In this document: positions 1 through 8,783 of the stretch, piece after piece
Layout of the letters: every line of letters starts with the position of its first letter
How positions within the stretch are numbered: position 1 is the first letter of the stretch
Source of the DNA: Pseudomonadota bacterium
Lineage (GTDB): Bacteria > Pseudomonadota > Gammaproteobacteria > Steroidobacterales > Steroidobacteraceae
Length of the DNA stretch: 64,000 nt
Reading direction: 5' to 3'
NCBI GenBank assembly: GCA_016720075.1
Contig: JADJXW010000005.1
Span: 124,001 to 188,000 of the forward strand
Made by a program: the position numbers and the translations under genes
Notes under the pieces: model-generated
Told to the model about the DNA's origin: nothing
The model's input: the letters and a program-made list of their open reading frames with translations, nothing else
Databases searched by the model: none

Positions 1-734
1 CGACCACTGGCGAAGCTCACCGTGCGCACGGTGCCGTCATCGTTGTCGCTGACGATGAGGCCCTGGTTGAGTTCCAGCAGCAGCTTCGATCCGTCGGCGG
101 CCGGCACGAGCCGGCCACGCTGCGCGGTGATGATCTCCTCGCTGCGCCCCACCCGGCGCTGCACGAACACGCCGGCCAGCGTGCGCCCGTCCGCGCCGAC
201 ATCATCGGCGCCCAGCGTGAACCCATGCTTCACGCTCACGAAACGATTGCCCTCCATGCGCGCGTTCCAGCCGGTGTTGAGCGCATTGTGGCTCGCGACG
301 TGGTAGCCGTAGCGGCTGTAGGGCTGCAGGAACCCGAACAGGTACAGATTGAATCCGCACAGCACGATCGCCACCAGAAAATACGGCACGGCCATGCGAC
401 TGATCGAGCGGCCGGTGGCGAGCATCGCATCCAGCTCGTTGTCATCACCGGTGCGCGCCACCGACATGAAGATGGCCGCGAAGAAGGCCGCGGGCAGCGC
501 CATACCGAGATAGTGCGGAACCAGCGTCGCGGCGATGTTCACCACCACCATCATGCTGGCGCCCGTGGCCGCAGCCATTTCGAAAAGCCTCAGCAGGCGC
601 TCGAGCAGCTGCGCCAGCAGCAGCACCATCAGCGCCAGCAGCAGCGGCCCGAACAGCGAGCGCAGCGTGTACCAGTCGAGGCGATCGGGAATGCGGTGCT
701 GCAGGCCTGCGGGGATCGGCACGGAAACGTTCAT
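1..734 (-). CDS. LptF/LptG-family LPS export permease, cut by window edge
   Basis: Inner-membrane permease of the LptBFG transporter, which extracts lipopolysaccharide from the inner membrane and passes it to LptC/LptA. The first 244 residues are present and the rest lies beyond base 1. A first membrane segment near residues 28-48 is followed by hydrophobic segments around 65-90 and 115-135, then the start of a periplasmic domain, as in the YjgP/YjgQ family. A motif near residue 100 (DNELDAMLATG) matches the family's cytoplasmic coupling region. ATG at 734 overlaps the stop of the upstream HIT gene by ATGA. LptF and LptG are not separable on this fragment. The usual partner gene would lie to the left. 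Confidence 0.82.
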   Translation of the reverse strand, partial: MNVSVPIPAGLQHRIPDRLDWYTLRSLFGPLLLALMVLLLAQLLERLLRLFEMAAATGASMMVVVNIAATLVPHYLGMALPAAFFAAIFMSVARTGDDNELDAMLATGRSISRMAVPYFLVAIVLCGFNLYLFGFLQPYSRYGYHVASHNALNTGWNARMEGNRFVSVKHGFTLGADDVGADGRTLAGVFVQRRVGRSEEIITAQRGRLVPAADGSKLLLELNQGLIVSDNDDGTVRTVSFASG

Positions 735-1201
735 TCTCCCGCCGCCACCCACGCCCCGCGCAGGCGTGCGAGCAGCTTCGCGCGGGCATCGGCGTCGGGA
801 ACGATGGACGGTTCGAGCTGCGGCGGTCCGGGCCAGCCGGCATCCGGATAGGCCACGTCCTGGTGCTGGCGCGATTCTGAGTACCGCGGGATCACGTGGA
901 AGTGCACATCCGGGTCCACCATCATCAGCATGAGGTAGTTGATGCGCTCGTAGTCCACCACCTGCCGCAGCATGCCTTCGACGCCCTTGACCACATGCTG
1001 CAGATCGGCGAAGCCCGCGGCGCTCACTGCCGAGAACTGCTGCACGGGTTCGCGGCACACCACGACCAGCGAACCCAGCGTGGGCTGCTTGGGCCGCAGC
1101 AGCACGGTCCAGTGCGCGGTCTGGGCGATGCGGGTGTCCGGGTCGCCGAACTTGATTTCCGTGGCGTTGGGCAAGCGGTTGTTTCCAGGCGGGGACGACA
1201 T
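731..1201 (-). CDS. HIT-family (histidine triad) nucleotide-binding protein
   Basis: A 156-residue protein of the HIT superfamily, whose members hydrolyse or transfer nucleotides from small phosphoramidates and dinucleotide polyphosphates. The triad region reads DVHFHVIPRY. Aligned to Fhit-type proteins (HVHVHVLPR), the catalytic middle His and the third His are kept, but the first His is Asp. The N-terminal half (TVLLRPKQPTLGSLVVV) fits the usual HIT strand pattern. ATG at 1201 lies 4 bases after the metallophosphoesterase stop, and its own stop overlaps the permease start, so the three genes form one minus-strand operon. The substrate is unknown. Confidence 0.85.
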   Translation of the reverse strand: MSSPPGNNRLPNATEIKFGDPDTRIAQTAHWTVLLRPKQPTLGSLVVVCREPVQQFSAVSAAGFADLQHVVKGVEGMLRQVVDYERINYLMLMMVDPDVHFHVIPRYSESRQHQDVAYPDAGWPGPPQLEPSIVPDADARAKLLARLRGAWVAAGE

Positions 1202-1205
1202 TATT

Positions 1206-2108
1206 TCACGGACCCAGCTGCAGCTCGTAGCGGGCTGCATCGGTGAATCCCCCCGCCTCCACCGACCACTGCCGGACCAGCACCCGCGCCCAGCCGGCCG
1301 ATGCCGCAGGCAACTCCAGCAGGTGCCAGCGCGCGGCCTCGTCATGCGGATTGGGAAGCGCCGTGGAAGATGGCACGCACAGGCAGGGGATCGGGCCCGC
1401 AGGACCCGGCAGCGAGTCCAGGCGGGCATTGCGGGCATGGCCGTGAAGCACCAGGGCGGCACCGTGTTCACGCAGCACGGCACGCAGTTCGCGGCGGTCG
1501 CGCAGCGCCTTGCGGGCGCTCACTACGCCGTCGGCCGGGGGATGATGCAGCATCAGGATTGCCAGCTGCGCTGCCTCGCGCTCCTGCGCCAGCACCCTGC
1601 CCAGGCGCGCGCACTGCGCGCTTCCCAGGCGACCACTGGCCGGCAGCGGCGCCGTGGGCAGCGCCGAGCTCAGGCCAATGAGAGAAACCCGGCCATGGCG
1701 ATGAACGTAGGGCCACTCGCCCGCCGTGCTCCATTGGCCAGCTTCCCCAACCCTCGGCCTCGGGCACGGGAACCAGGCGATCGTGGTTGCCGGGCACCAC
1801 GCTCGCAGGCACGGGCAATCGCCCAAGCCAGGCGGCGGCGGCGGTGAACTCCGCCGGCAGCGAAAATTGGTGAGGTCGCCGGTGACCAGGATGCGATCCG
1901 GCCGATGCGTCGACATGTCGGCGAGCAGCGCCTCGAGCACCACGGGACTCTGCACCGCGCGCCGGCGCCGCCATGACCACACGCTGAGCTGGCGCTTGGA
2001 AAAGTGCTCGCTCAGCCGCAGGCGGGGCTCGTGGGGAAGGTGCAGATCGGACAGGTGCGCAAAGCGCAGCGTGTTCCCCGATAATGCTGTTCCCTCATCG
2101 GTATCCAT
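1206..2108 (-). CDS. CpdA-like metallophosphoesterase, two compensating frame breaks
   Basis: Calcineurin-like phosphoesterase of about 300 residues. The metal-binding motifs appear in order: D-x-H in LSDLHL, GD in VTGDLTNF, GNHD, and later HH and GHA(R). They are not in one frame. The N-terminus through GDLTNF and the C-terminus from GEWPYVHRHG share a frame, while the middle part holding PGNHD is shifted by one. The first break is at a four-A run (plus strand) near 1865-1868 and the second near 1730-1745. Homologues run continuously through both points, so sequencing indels are likely. ATG at 2108 starts close to the divergent CDP-alcohol transferase gene. The substrate could be cyclic nucleotides or a lipid head group. 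Confidence 0.7.
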   Translation of the reverse strand: MDTDEGTALSGNTLRFAHLSDLHLPHEPRLRLSEHFSKRQLSVWSWRRRRAVQSPVVLEALLADMSTHRPDRILVTGDLTNFRCRRSSPPPPPGLGDCPCLRAWCPATTIAWFPCPRPRVGEAGQWSTAGEWPYVHRHGRVSLIGLSSALPTAPLPASGRLGSAQCARLGRVLAQEREAAQLAILMLHHPPADGVVSARKALRDRRELRAVLREHGAALVLHGHARNARLDSLPGPAGPIPCLCVPSSTALPNPHDEAARWHLLELPAASAGWARVLVRQWSVEAGGFTDAARYELQLGP

Positions 2109-2120
2109 TCGTCGTTCATC

Positions 2121-3230
2121 ATGCCACAAGCCGCAGCCACCACCCTCGCCGGCGAGATCGTTGGCAGTTCCGCCCTCACCGTCTGGAGCCTGCCCTCGGC
2201 CGAAAGACTGCGCCGCCAGTTGAGGCGCGCCGGGGCCACCGCCGACAGCGGGCCAAAGCGGCACCTGCTGCTGCGCGCGGACTGGGTCTACGACGAAGTG
2301 CTGGTGAAGAGCCTGGCCAGGCGCGACACCGACAGCGCGCTGGTTGGAGGCAATGGGGAATGCGTCGCAGTGAACGTCGCCGCGGAGCGCGTGGCGGAGG
2401 CCCGCTCGCTGCTGGCGCAGGGACAATCCGCGCAGGGACTTGAACGGCTGGATGCCGCCACGCTGGCCGGCAACTACAACGACGCACTGCGCAAGCGTGA
2501 ACCGCCCTTCCTGCTGCCGCTCACCGAACAGAGCCAGCGCGACATCGAGGCGCGGGTGTGCCAGGGTTCGTACAAGGGCGTTACCGACTTCGTGACGCTG
2601 TACCTGTGGCCACGCCCGGCGCGCGCCTTCACCGGCTGGTGCGCGCGCCTGGGCATCACGCCCAACATGGTCACCTCATTGAGCCTCGTGTGCGTGCTGC
2701 TGTCGATGTGGTGCTTCTGGCACGGGCACTACGGCTGGGGCCTGCTGTCGGCGTGGTTCATGACCTTCCTCGACACCGTCGACGGCAAGCTCGCCCGCGT
2801 GACGCTGCAGTCCTCGCCCTGGGGCGACGTGTACGACCATTCCATCGACCTGATCCACCCGCCATTCTGGTGGTGGGCCTGGGTAGTGGGGCTGACGGCC
2901 GTGGGCCTGCCGCTCGCCAATGCGTCGCTGGTGCTGTGGGTGATCATCGGCGGCTACGTCCTGCAGCGGGTGGAAGAAGGCCTCTTCATCACCTGGTTCA
3001 AGATGGACATGCACGTGTGGCAGCGCTTCGACAGCAAGCTGCGCCTGGTCACCGCGCGGCGCAACCCGAACCTCGCCATCCTCACCGTGGCCGTGCTGCT
3101 GGGCAGGCCGGACACCGGCATCGAGATAGTGGCCTGGTGGGTCGTGATCTGCCTCGCCCTGCATGCCCTGCGGCTGGTGCAGGCCGCGGTGGCGCGGCGC
3201 CAGGGCCCGCTGCGCTCATGGCTGAGCTGA
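2121..3230 (+). CDS. CDP-alcohol phosphatidyltransferase with degenerate N-terminal nucleotidyltransferase part
   Basis: Integral membrane enzyme of 369 residues that moves a phospho-alcohol from a CDP-alcohol onto an acceptor, as in phospholipid head-group synthesis. The signature D-x2-DG-x2-AR-x8-G-x3-D-x3-D is visible near residues 215-240 (DTVDGKLAR ... GDVYDHSID), in a hydrophobic half with about six membrane segments. Residues 1-120 are soluble and resemble the C-terminal part of an IPCT-type sugar nucleotidyltransferase (LLLRADWVYDEVLVK resembles the family's D-H/W-V-F-D-x-x-L pattern), but its GxGxR start is absent. It overlaps the next gene by 13 bases. The acceptor and alcohol are unknown. 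Confidence 0.82.
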   Translation: MPQAAATTLAGEIVGSSALTVWSLPSAERLRRQLRRAGATADSGPKRHLLLRADWVYDEVLVKSLARRDTDSALVGGNGECVAVNVAAERVAEARSLLAQGQSAQGLERLDAATLAGNYNDALRKREPPFLLPLTEQSQRDIEARVCQGSYKGVTDFVTLYLWPRPARAFTGWCARLGITPNMVTSLSLVCVLLSMWCFWHGHYGWGLLSAWFMTFLDTVDGKLARVTLQSSPWGDVYDHSIDLIHPPFWWWAWVVGLTAVGLPLANASLVLWVIIGGYVLQRVEEGLFITWFKMDMHVWQRFDSKLRLVTARRNPNLAILTVAVLLGRPDTGIEIVAWWVVICLALHALRLVQAAVARRQGPLRSWLS

Positions 3231-4159
3231 GCGAACTGCGCACCGGCATCGCGGCCGAACTGCGCGAAGCCGTGCCAGCGCCCGTTGCCGGGCTTGCGGC
3301 GCAACTGGCGCAGCGCGCCCGGGGTGGCGCGGTCGCGGTGCTGTACTACGGCTCGACGCTGCGCACGGCCGCACTCGACGGCCTGCTCGATTTCTACGTG
3401 CTTCTTGATCGCGCCACCGACTGGCCGGGCAGCCGCCTCGCCGCGGCAGCCAATCGGGTGCTGCCACCCAATGTGGGCTACGTGGAAGGGACTTTCGATG
3501 GCGTGCCGCTGCGCGCCAAGTACGCCGTGATCACGATGGCGCAGTTCGAGGCGCGGGTGGCGGGCCGCTCGCTGGACACGACGCTGTGGGCGCGTTTCTG
3601 CCAGCCCAGCCGCTGCGCGTGGCAGCGCAGCGCGGCGGATGGCGAGCGCGTCGTCAGCGCAATCAGCACGGCAGTGGTCACAGCCGCGGGCTGGGCGGCG
3701 GCGCATGGTCCCGCGCAGGCTACCGCCGATGCGTACTGGGCAGCACTGTTTGCGCGCACCTATTCCACCGAGATCCGCGTTGAGAAGGGCGATCGATCGC
3801 TGGGTATCGTCGCGGCTGATGCGCCGCGCTACGCGCGCCTGTTGCCGCTGGCCTGGCAAGCAAACGGGATCGGGTTCCAGGATTGCGGCAATGGCCAGCT
3901 GCGACCCGACATTGATGAGGCGGCGCGCCAGGACCTGCAGCAGCGCTGGACGCGCCGCGAGCTGTGGGGAAAGCCGCTGAACATGCTGCGCCTTGCCAAG
4001 GCCGCCTTTACCTTTGATGGCGGCATGGACTACGTGGCATGGAAGGTAGAGCGCCACAGCGGCGTGCGCATCGACGTGAAACCCTGGCAGCGGCGCTTTC
4101 CGCTGCTGGCTGCTCCCGGGCTGTACCTGAAGCTCAGGCGACTGGGCGTTATCCGCTAG
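3218..4159 (+). CDS. Nucleotidyltransferase-like protein linked to the phosphatidyltransferase
   Basis: A soluble 313-residue protein. Near residues 44-62 it has a G-S-x10-L-D-x-Y element (YYGSTLRTAALDGLLDFYVL) resembling the hG[GS]-x(9-13)-Dh[DE]h motif of pol-beta-like nucleotidyltransferases, but the second carboxylate is Tyr. The C-terminus (residues 270-313) is basic and aromatic, which recalls Tam41-type phosphatidate cytidylyltransferases; this is a weak resemblance. It overlaps the CDP-alcohol transferase gene, so translational coupling is likely, and a job supplying the CDP-activated substrate would fit. It ends tail-to-tail with the epimerase gene, sharing CTAG. Function is inferred from context only. 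Confidence 0.6.
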   Translation: MAELSELRTGIAAELREAVPAPVAGLAAQLAQRARGGAVAVLYYGSTLRTAALDGLLDFYVLLDRATDWPGSRLAAAANRVLPPNVGYVEGTFDGVPLRAKYAVITMAQFEARVAGRSLDTTLWARFCQPSRCAWQRSAADGERVVSAISTAVVTAAGWAAAHGPAQATADAYWAALFARTYSTEIRVEKGDRSLGIVAADAPRYARLLPLAWQANGIGFQDCGNGQLRPDIDEAARQDLQQRWTRRELWGKPLNMLRLAKAAFTFDGGMDYVAWKVERHSGVRIDVKPWQRRFPLLAAPGLYLKLRRLGVIR

Positions 4160-5100
4160 GGTCTGGGCAACCAGCCGGCCTCGCGATACCAGGCCACCGC
4201 ATCCGCGAATCCGCGCGCCAGATCGAATGTCGGCGACCAGCCTGCGGGGCGCGCCCACTGCGCCACCGGCACCGACCAGTCCGTGTGCCGCAGTTCGCGC
4301 AGCTTCAACGAGTTCAGCATGTTCGCCGAACCCAGCAGCTTGCCAACATCACCAGCCAGCGCGATGGCGCGCAGCAGCGGCAGCGGCGCGTCGTACAGCT
4401 TCGCATCGGGATTGCCCACGGCGGCAGCGGCTGCCGTGAAGACTTCGCGCCAGGTGTACCCCGCGGGGCGCTCATCCGCCGCGGACCATACGCCGCCATC
4501 CGGCGATTCCAGCATCATCACCATCAGCGACACCAGGTCGGCCACATGGATCAGCGCCGCGCGGGCAGCCGGCGGTCCGGCCAGCGGCACGCTTGAACCG
4601 CGCGCGAGCTTGAAGAACAGCAGCGATTCCGGATCGCCCGGCCCGTACACTGCGGGCGGCCGGATCACCGTGGCTCGAGCGCCCAATATGCGCCGAACCG
4701 CGTCCTCGCCGGCGCGCTTGCTGGCGGCGTAGTCGGAAAGCTGCGGCTCGCGCGCGGCCAGCGTCGACACGTGCAGCAGCTGCGCGTCGGGCGCGCGCCG
4801 CTGCAGCGCTTCGGCAAGCTTCACCGACCCGCCCGTGTTCACGCTGAAAAAACTCTCGCGGCGCGCCGCCTTGATGAGTCCGGCCACATGCACGACGCGA
4901 TCGACGCCCTCCACCAGCGCCTCCAGCGCCGCCGCGTCGCGCAGGTCGCCCGCCACGATCTGCGGCTGCGCGTCGCGCCATTCGGCCACCACTGGATCAC
5001 GCCGCATCAGCAGGCGAACCTGCCAGCCGGCGCGCGCGAGCGCGGCGACCAGGTGGCGGCCGACGAAACCCGTGGCGCCGGTGACCGCGACCACCTTCAC
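4156..5100 (-). CDS. NAD(P)-dependent epimerase/dehydratase (extended SDR), CerR-like
   Basis: Extended short-chain dehydrogenase of 314 residues. The Rossmann motif TGATGFVG is at residues 7-14, a Ser/Tyr-x3-Lys active site is present (VSTLAAR, then DYAASKRAGE), and RPPAVYGPGD is the usual substrate-loop motif. The start is GTG at 5100, directly before the Rossmann strand; no in-frame ATG fits. Its end (ELRHTDWSV ... GWSP) resembles SDRs from bacterial sphingolipid clusters (ceramide reductase CerR), which I recall but cannot check. It follows the acyltransferase gene by 10 bases. Alternatives are a sugar-nucleotide epimerase or a 3-ketolipid reductase. Confidence 0.75.
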   Translation of the reverse strand: MKVVAVTGATGFVGRHLVAALARAGWQVRLLMRRDPVVAEWRDAQPQIVAGDLRDAAALEALVEGVDRVVHVAGLIKAARRESFFSVNTGGSVKLAEALQRRAPDAQLLHVSTLAAREPQLSDYAASKRAGEDAVRRILGARATVIRPPAVYGPGDPESLLFFKLARGSSVPLAGPPAARAALIHVADLVSLMVMMLESPDGGVWSAADERPAGYTWREVFTAAAAAVGNPDAKLYDAPLPLLRAIALAGDVGKLLGSANMLNSLKLRELRHTDWSVPVAQWARPAGWSPTFDLARGFADAVAWYREAGWLPRP

Positions 5101-5110
5101 GTTGACGCCC

Positions 5111-6031
5111 TCATGATTCAGCCAGCGCGAAATCACGCCAGCGGCGCTGCTGCCAGCTCCACAGTTCCGGATGCGCCAGGATCTGGCGCTCCACCTCGGC
5201 CAGCACCACGGCCATGTCATCCTCGAGCGTGCCCCCAGGCTGGAAGCGCAGCGCGGGCTCGATCGCGAAGCGCCACACGGGATCCGCCTGCAGCGCCACC
5301 ACAGGCACGATGGGGGCGCGAGTCTGCCGCGCCAGCTGCATCACGCCGCCGGGCATGGGCATCTTCTTGCCCAGGAAGTTCATCTCGACGCCGGTCTCGG
5401 CCTGCTTCACGCCCTGGTCGACCATGGCGAACAGGATGCGGTTGTGGCGCAGCGCGTCGACCATGCGCGCATAGGCCCGAAAACCCTCGTTGGCCAGGAT
5501 GCAGTCGATGCCATAGCGTGGCAGTCCTTCGGCGAAGAACTGCATGGACATCATGCGGGCCTGGCGGTACACCACCGTCACCGGCAGCCCCTGCGTGGCC
5601 AGCTGGGCGGCCAGCAGCAGGCTGTTGCCGGAATGCGTGGCAAGCAGGATGGCGCCGCGGCCCGCACGGGCGCGCTCCAGGTGCTCGATGCCCTCGACCC
5701 TGCAGTTGGTCACCAGGCGCTGCGCGTCCAGCTGCCGGTCCACCATCGACAGCACCTCGAGCACGGCGATGGTGTTCACGCGGTATGCATTGCGCAGCGT
5801 CGATTCCACCGCCGCATCCCCGGGTTCACGCCCCATCAACGGCGCGAGATCCCGCAGGCACTGGCGCCGGTCGCTGGCGCCGAAAAGATAGTGCAGCGCG
5901 CCCATCGCCGAGCCGAGCGGTCGCGCGGCGCCAAAGCCCCCGAGGCGCATCAGCGAGCGGGCGGCGAGGAACAGCCCCCGCCGCCGCGCGCGGATCCAGG
6001 AGAAGCCTTCTTCAGCCGGCGGTTGCGACAC
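5111..6031 (-). CDS. LpxL/LpxM-family lipid acyltransferase lacking the acidic catalytic residue
   Basis: A member of the HtrB/LpxL family (about 306 residues), which moves acyl chains onto lipid A or related lipids at the inner membrane. Family sequence is clear from residue 12 on (IRARRRGLFLAARSL) through VVYRQARM and FAMVDQG(V)KQ. The catalytic H-x4-D/E motif reads H-SGNS-L, so the His is present but the acidic partner is Leu. The start is uncertain: GTG at 6031 gives a 20-base overlap with the ABC transporter gene, while ATG at 6067 would overlap it by 56 bases. It sits between the ABC exporter and the epimerase, so it probably acts on the same lipid. Confidence 0.75.
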   Translation of the reverse strand: MSQPPAEEGFSWIRARRRGLFLAARSLMRLGGFGAARPLGSAMGALHYLFGASDRRQCLRDLAPLMGREPGDAAVESTLRNAYRVNTIAVLEVLSMVDRQLDAQRLVTNCRVEGIEHLERARAGRGAILLATHSGNSLLLAAQLATQGLPVTVVYRQARMMSMQFFAEGLPRYGIDCILANEGFRAYARMVDALRHNRILFAMVDQGVKQAETGVEMNFLGKKMPMPGGVMQLARQTRAPIVPVVALQADPVWRFAIEPALRFQPGGTLEDDMAVVLAEVERQILAHPELWSWQQRRWRDFALAES

Positions 6032-7781
6032 GACCCTGCGCCACGGTGACGGATTCGACAGCGCCATCGGCCAACCGGTAGACCCGATCGGCCACGCGCA
6101 CCAGGCGTTCCTGGTGGGCCACGGCAAGGATGGACATGTGGTTCTTGAGCTGGCTCACGGTATCGACGATGGCCTCCTGGGCCTCGGGATCGAGATTGCT
6201 CGTGGCCTCGTCGAGGATGAGCAGCCGCGGCTGGTGTATCAGCGCGCGCGCAATGGCAAGACGCTGTCGCTGTCCACCCGACAGCCGCGAGCCACCCTCG
6301 CCCACGCGCGTCGCGAGCCCCTCGGGCATGCTCTCGACGAACTCCAGCGCATTGGCAGCGCGCAGCGCCTCCCGCACCTGGTCGTCCGGGATCGACTCGC
6401 CCAGCGTGAGGTTGTGCGCGACGGATTCATCCACCATCACCGATTCCTGCGGCACGTAGCCGATCTGGCGGCGCCAGTCGCGCAGGTTCAGTTCCGGCAG
6501 CGGCACATCGTCCACCGTGATGCGACCGGCGTCGGGCTGGCGCAGCCCGACCACCAGGTCAAGCAGCGTGGTCTTGCCCGCGCCCGATGGTCCGATCACC
6601 AGCGTCAGGCCGCGCGCGGGAATGGCGAGCGACTGCTCGCGCAGGATGCTGCGCGCCTCGCCATGGGCGTAGCTCACGGCATCGAAGCGTAACTCGCGCT
6701 CGAACTGCACGCTGCGGTCACCACCCTGGGGCTCGCGCTGCTGGTGCGCCTCGTCGATGGCCTGCACCATCGACCAGTAGGCGCTCTCGCGCATCACCAC
6801 CTGCTGGTAGGCCTTCTGTCCCTTCGAGAGATAGGACACCACGCGCGCCAGCATGAACAGCATCACGATGGTGTCGGACATCGGGATGTGCAGCATGTTC
6901 AGCGCGAGATAGAAGCCGGCGCCAACCATGATGGCCAGCATCGGCTCCTGCATCGCGGTCAGCGCCTCCTTGCTGACCACCTGCTGCCGCAGCGCCCGCT
7001 CCAGTTGCCGGGTCTGGTCGGCGAGCAGCGCGTCCACGTGATCCTCGCGCGCCATCGCCTTCAGCGGCTTGGCGGCGGCGAACTGCGCGCTCATCAGCGT
7101 CAGCAGCGATTTCTGCAGCTGGGTCTGGTGCTCGCCCGCATGGCGCGAGGTGCGGATCAGCGCCCGCATGGTCAGCAGCAGCACGGCGCCGGCGACGGTG
7201 GCCGCGATGCCGGCCTCCCACGAAATCGAGAAAGCCACCGTCAGGTACACGATGGAACTGAGCACCGTGGCGGCCATCTCCGCGCCGAGCTGGAACGCCT
7301 CGGAGGCGCGCTGGGCCTCGGTGGCCACCGCATTGGAAAGGCCGCCGACGGACTGCTGCAGGTAGTGGCTCCAGCGCGCGCCCATCATCGCGCGGATCAG
7401 CGTGAGCCTCAGGTCGGTGGCGATGTGCGCCACGGTGTAGCCCACCTGGCGGTTGGCGAACAGCGACATGGCGCCGCGCAGCGCGATCAGCACGATGGCT
7501 ATGAACAGCAGGTTGAGCGCGGTGGGTGCAATGCCCAGGTGCGCCACCACATCGAGCGCCACCTGCTGCGGCTTGGAGGGCGGCGAACTCGATGGCCCGC
7601 TGGCCAGCGACAGCATCGACAGCAGCATCGACATGCCGAGACCCTCGAACAGGCTCGCCACGAACACCGACACCAGCGCCACCGTGCTGCGACCCGGATA
7701 GGTGCGCACGAACACGCCCAGCATGCGAAAGGCGCCGCGGCGATGCGGCGGGCGTACGGTGCGCGAGGCCGTGGCCGTCAT
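6012..7781 (-). CDS. MsbA-like ABC exporter (fused membrane and ATPase domains)
   Basis: ABC half-transporter of 589 residues. A six-helix membrane domain occupies about residues 20-330 and the ATPase about 355-580. Walker A is GPSGAGKTT, the signature LSGGQRQ and Walker B LLILDEATSNLD. The architecture is that of lipid flippases and exporters such as MsbA. ATG at 7781 overlaps the stop of the lipid-kinase gene by four bases, and its own end overlaps the acyltransferase start, so desaturase, kinase, exporter, acyltransferase and epimerase genes form one minus-strand operon. Export of the lipid made by this cluster is inferred. Confidence 0.85.
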   Translation of the reverse strand: MTATASRTVRPPHRRGAFRMLGVFVRTYPGRSTVALVSVFVASLFEGLGMSMLLSMLSLASGPSSSPPSKPQQVALDVVAHLGIAPTALNLLFIAIVLIALRGAMSLFANRQVGYTVAHIATDLRLTLIRAMMGARWSHYLQQSVGGLSNAVATEAQRASEAFQLGAEMAATVLSSIVYLTVAFSISWEAGIAATVAGAVLLLTMRALIRTSRHAGEHQTQLQKSLLTLMSAQFAAAKPLKAMAREDHVDALLADQTRQLERALRQQVVSKEALTAMQEPMLAIMVGAGFYLALNMLHIPMSDTIVMLFMLARVVSYLSKGQKAYQQVVMRESAYWSMVQAIDEAHQQREPQGGDRSVQFERELRFDAVSYAHGEARSILREQSLAIPARGLTLVIGPSGAGKTTLLDLVVGLRQPDAGRITVDDVPLPELNLRDWRRQIGYVPQESVMVDESVAHNLTLGESIPDDQVREALRAANALEFVESMPEGLATRVGEGGSRLSGGQRQRLAIARALIHQPRLLILDEATSNLDPEAQEAIVDTVSQLKNHMSILAVAHQERLVRVADRVYRLADGAVESVTVAQGRVATAG

Positions 7782-8783
7782 GCGTGCAGCACCTGCAGTG
7801 GATGCCCCGTGGAAATGACCAGCTCGCTGGACGGATCCACATCGTAGGCTTCGCCATCCAGCGAATAGCCCGGAAGGCCCATGACGGTGGCCTGGTGGCA
7901 GTGGCCGCTCAGGTAGCCCTGCACTACTCCCATCGTCCTGTCGTCGAATCGTCCGGCCAGCATGCGCGGCAGGTTACGCCAGAATCGGGGCGCTTCGGCG
8001 GCAATGGCGGAGATCCGCAATGGCCCCTCACCCCGCCGCGCGTAGGGGTTGTAGTGGCCACCGGAACTCAACGCCCCGGCCACCAGCACGCGCACTGGCG
8101 CATACAGGGTTCCACCCGGCTGCATCTGCACCCGCAATTGCGGGCAGTCGGGAACAGGGCTTCTGCCGGTAAGCGCCAGCGCCGCGAGCCGCAGCAGGCT
8201 GATCTGGTCCGCAAGGATGCCGCGGTGCCACCAGTTGTCCCTGCTTGCGCGCCAGTCGCGGCAATACCGCACGCCGTAGTCGATCAGGGCGCCGACCATG
8301 ATGAATCCGTGGCGCGTGGGCTGGCCCGCCTGCGACACGCACAGCAGCGGCTGCGACACCACGCGCAGCGGCTGCTGCTCGCGCAGCGCACGCAGCACTC
8401 GGCGCAGGGCCGGCAAGGCCGGTGTGCCACCGAAGGCCCGCGGCACGGCATTGGCACGGCCTCCGCCCAGCAGCAGCAGCTGCGGATTCCAGTCGCCGGC
8501 GGGCAAACCCGCAAGATATCCGGCGATGAGCTGGATGGTGCCATCACCCGACAGCACGAACAGTCGCGGCACTTGCTGGACGCGCAGTTCAGCCAGCAGC
8601 GCGAGGATGCGCGAGGCATCCCCGGTGACCTCCACGCGCAGGCCCTCATCGCGGGCGAGCTTTTCCGCCTCGCGCGCCAGTCCGCCGTACAGCGTTCCGG
8701 CAGCTCCGTGGATTGATCAACAGGCAGGTCGCACCCCCGCCTGCCGGCCCGCCGGCACCCCCCTTCGCCTGCGGTAGATTCAA
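7778..8783 (-). CDS. Diacylglycerol-kinase-family lipid kinase, frame break near the start
   Basis: Lipid kinase of the DAGK catalytic family (YegS/BmrU type), about 335 residues if restored. The nucleotide-binding motif reads LSGDGTIQ, and the conserved C-terminal DGE is present in YSLDGEAYD. The intact part begins at GTG 8635, but the family's first strand and INPRSG motif lie upstream in another frame: TTG at 8783 opens LNLPQ... and reaches CLLINPRS, and the sequence resumes in frame with AGTLYGGLAREAE near 8705. The shift is about 8708-8713. TTG 8783 would overlap the desaturase stop. The substrate could be diacylglycerol, ceramide or another long-chain alcohol. Confidence 0.7.

Noticed and set aside
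1301..1847. Long plus-strand frames across the metallophosphoesterase
   Set aside because: They are Arg/Pro-rich shadows typical of high-GC DNA and lack family sequence; the minus-strand motifs are specific.
2558..3217. N-terminal extension of the nucleotidyltransferase-like protein
   Set aside because: It lies in a shifted frame over the CDP-alcohol transferase gene and has shadow-like composition.
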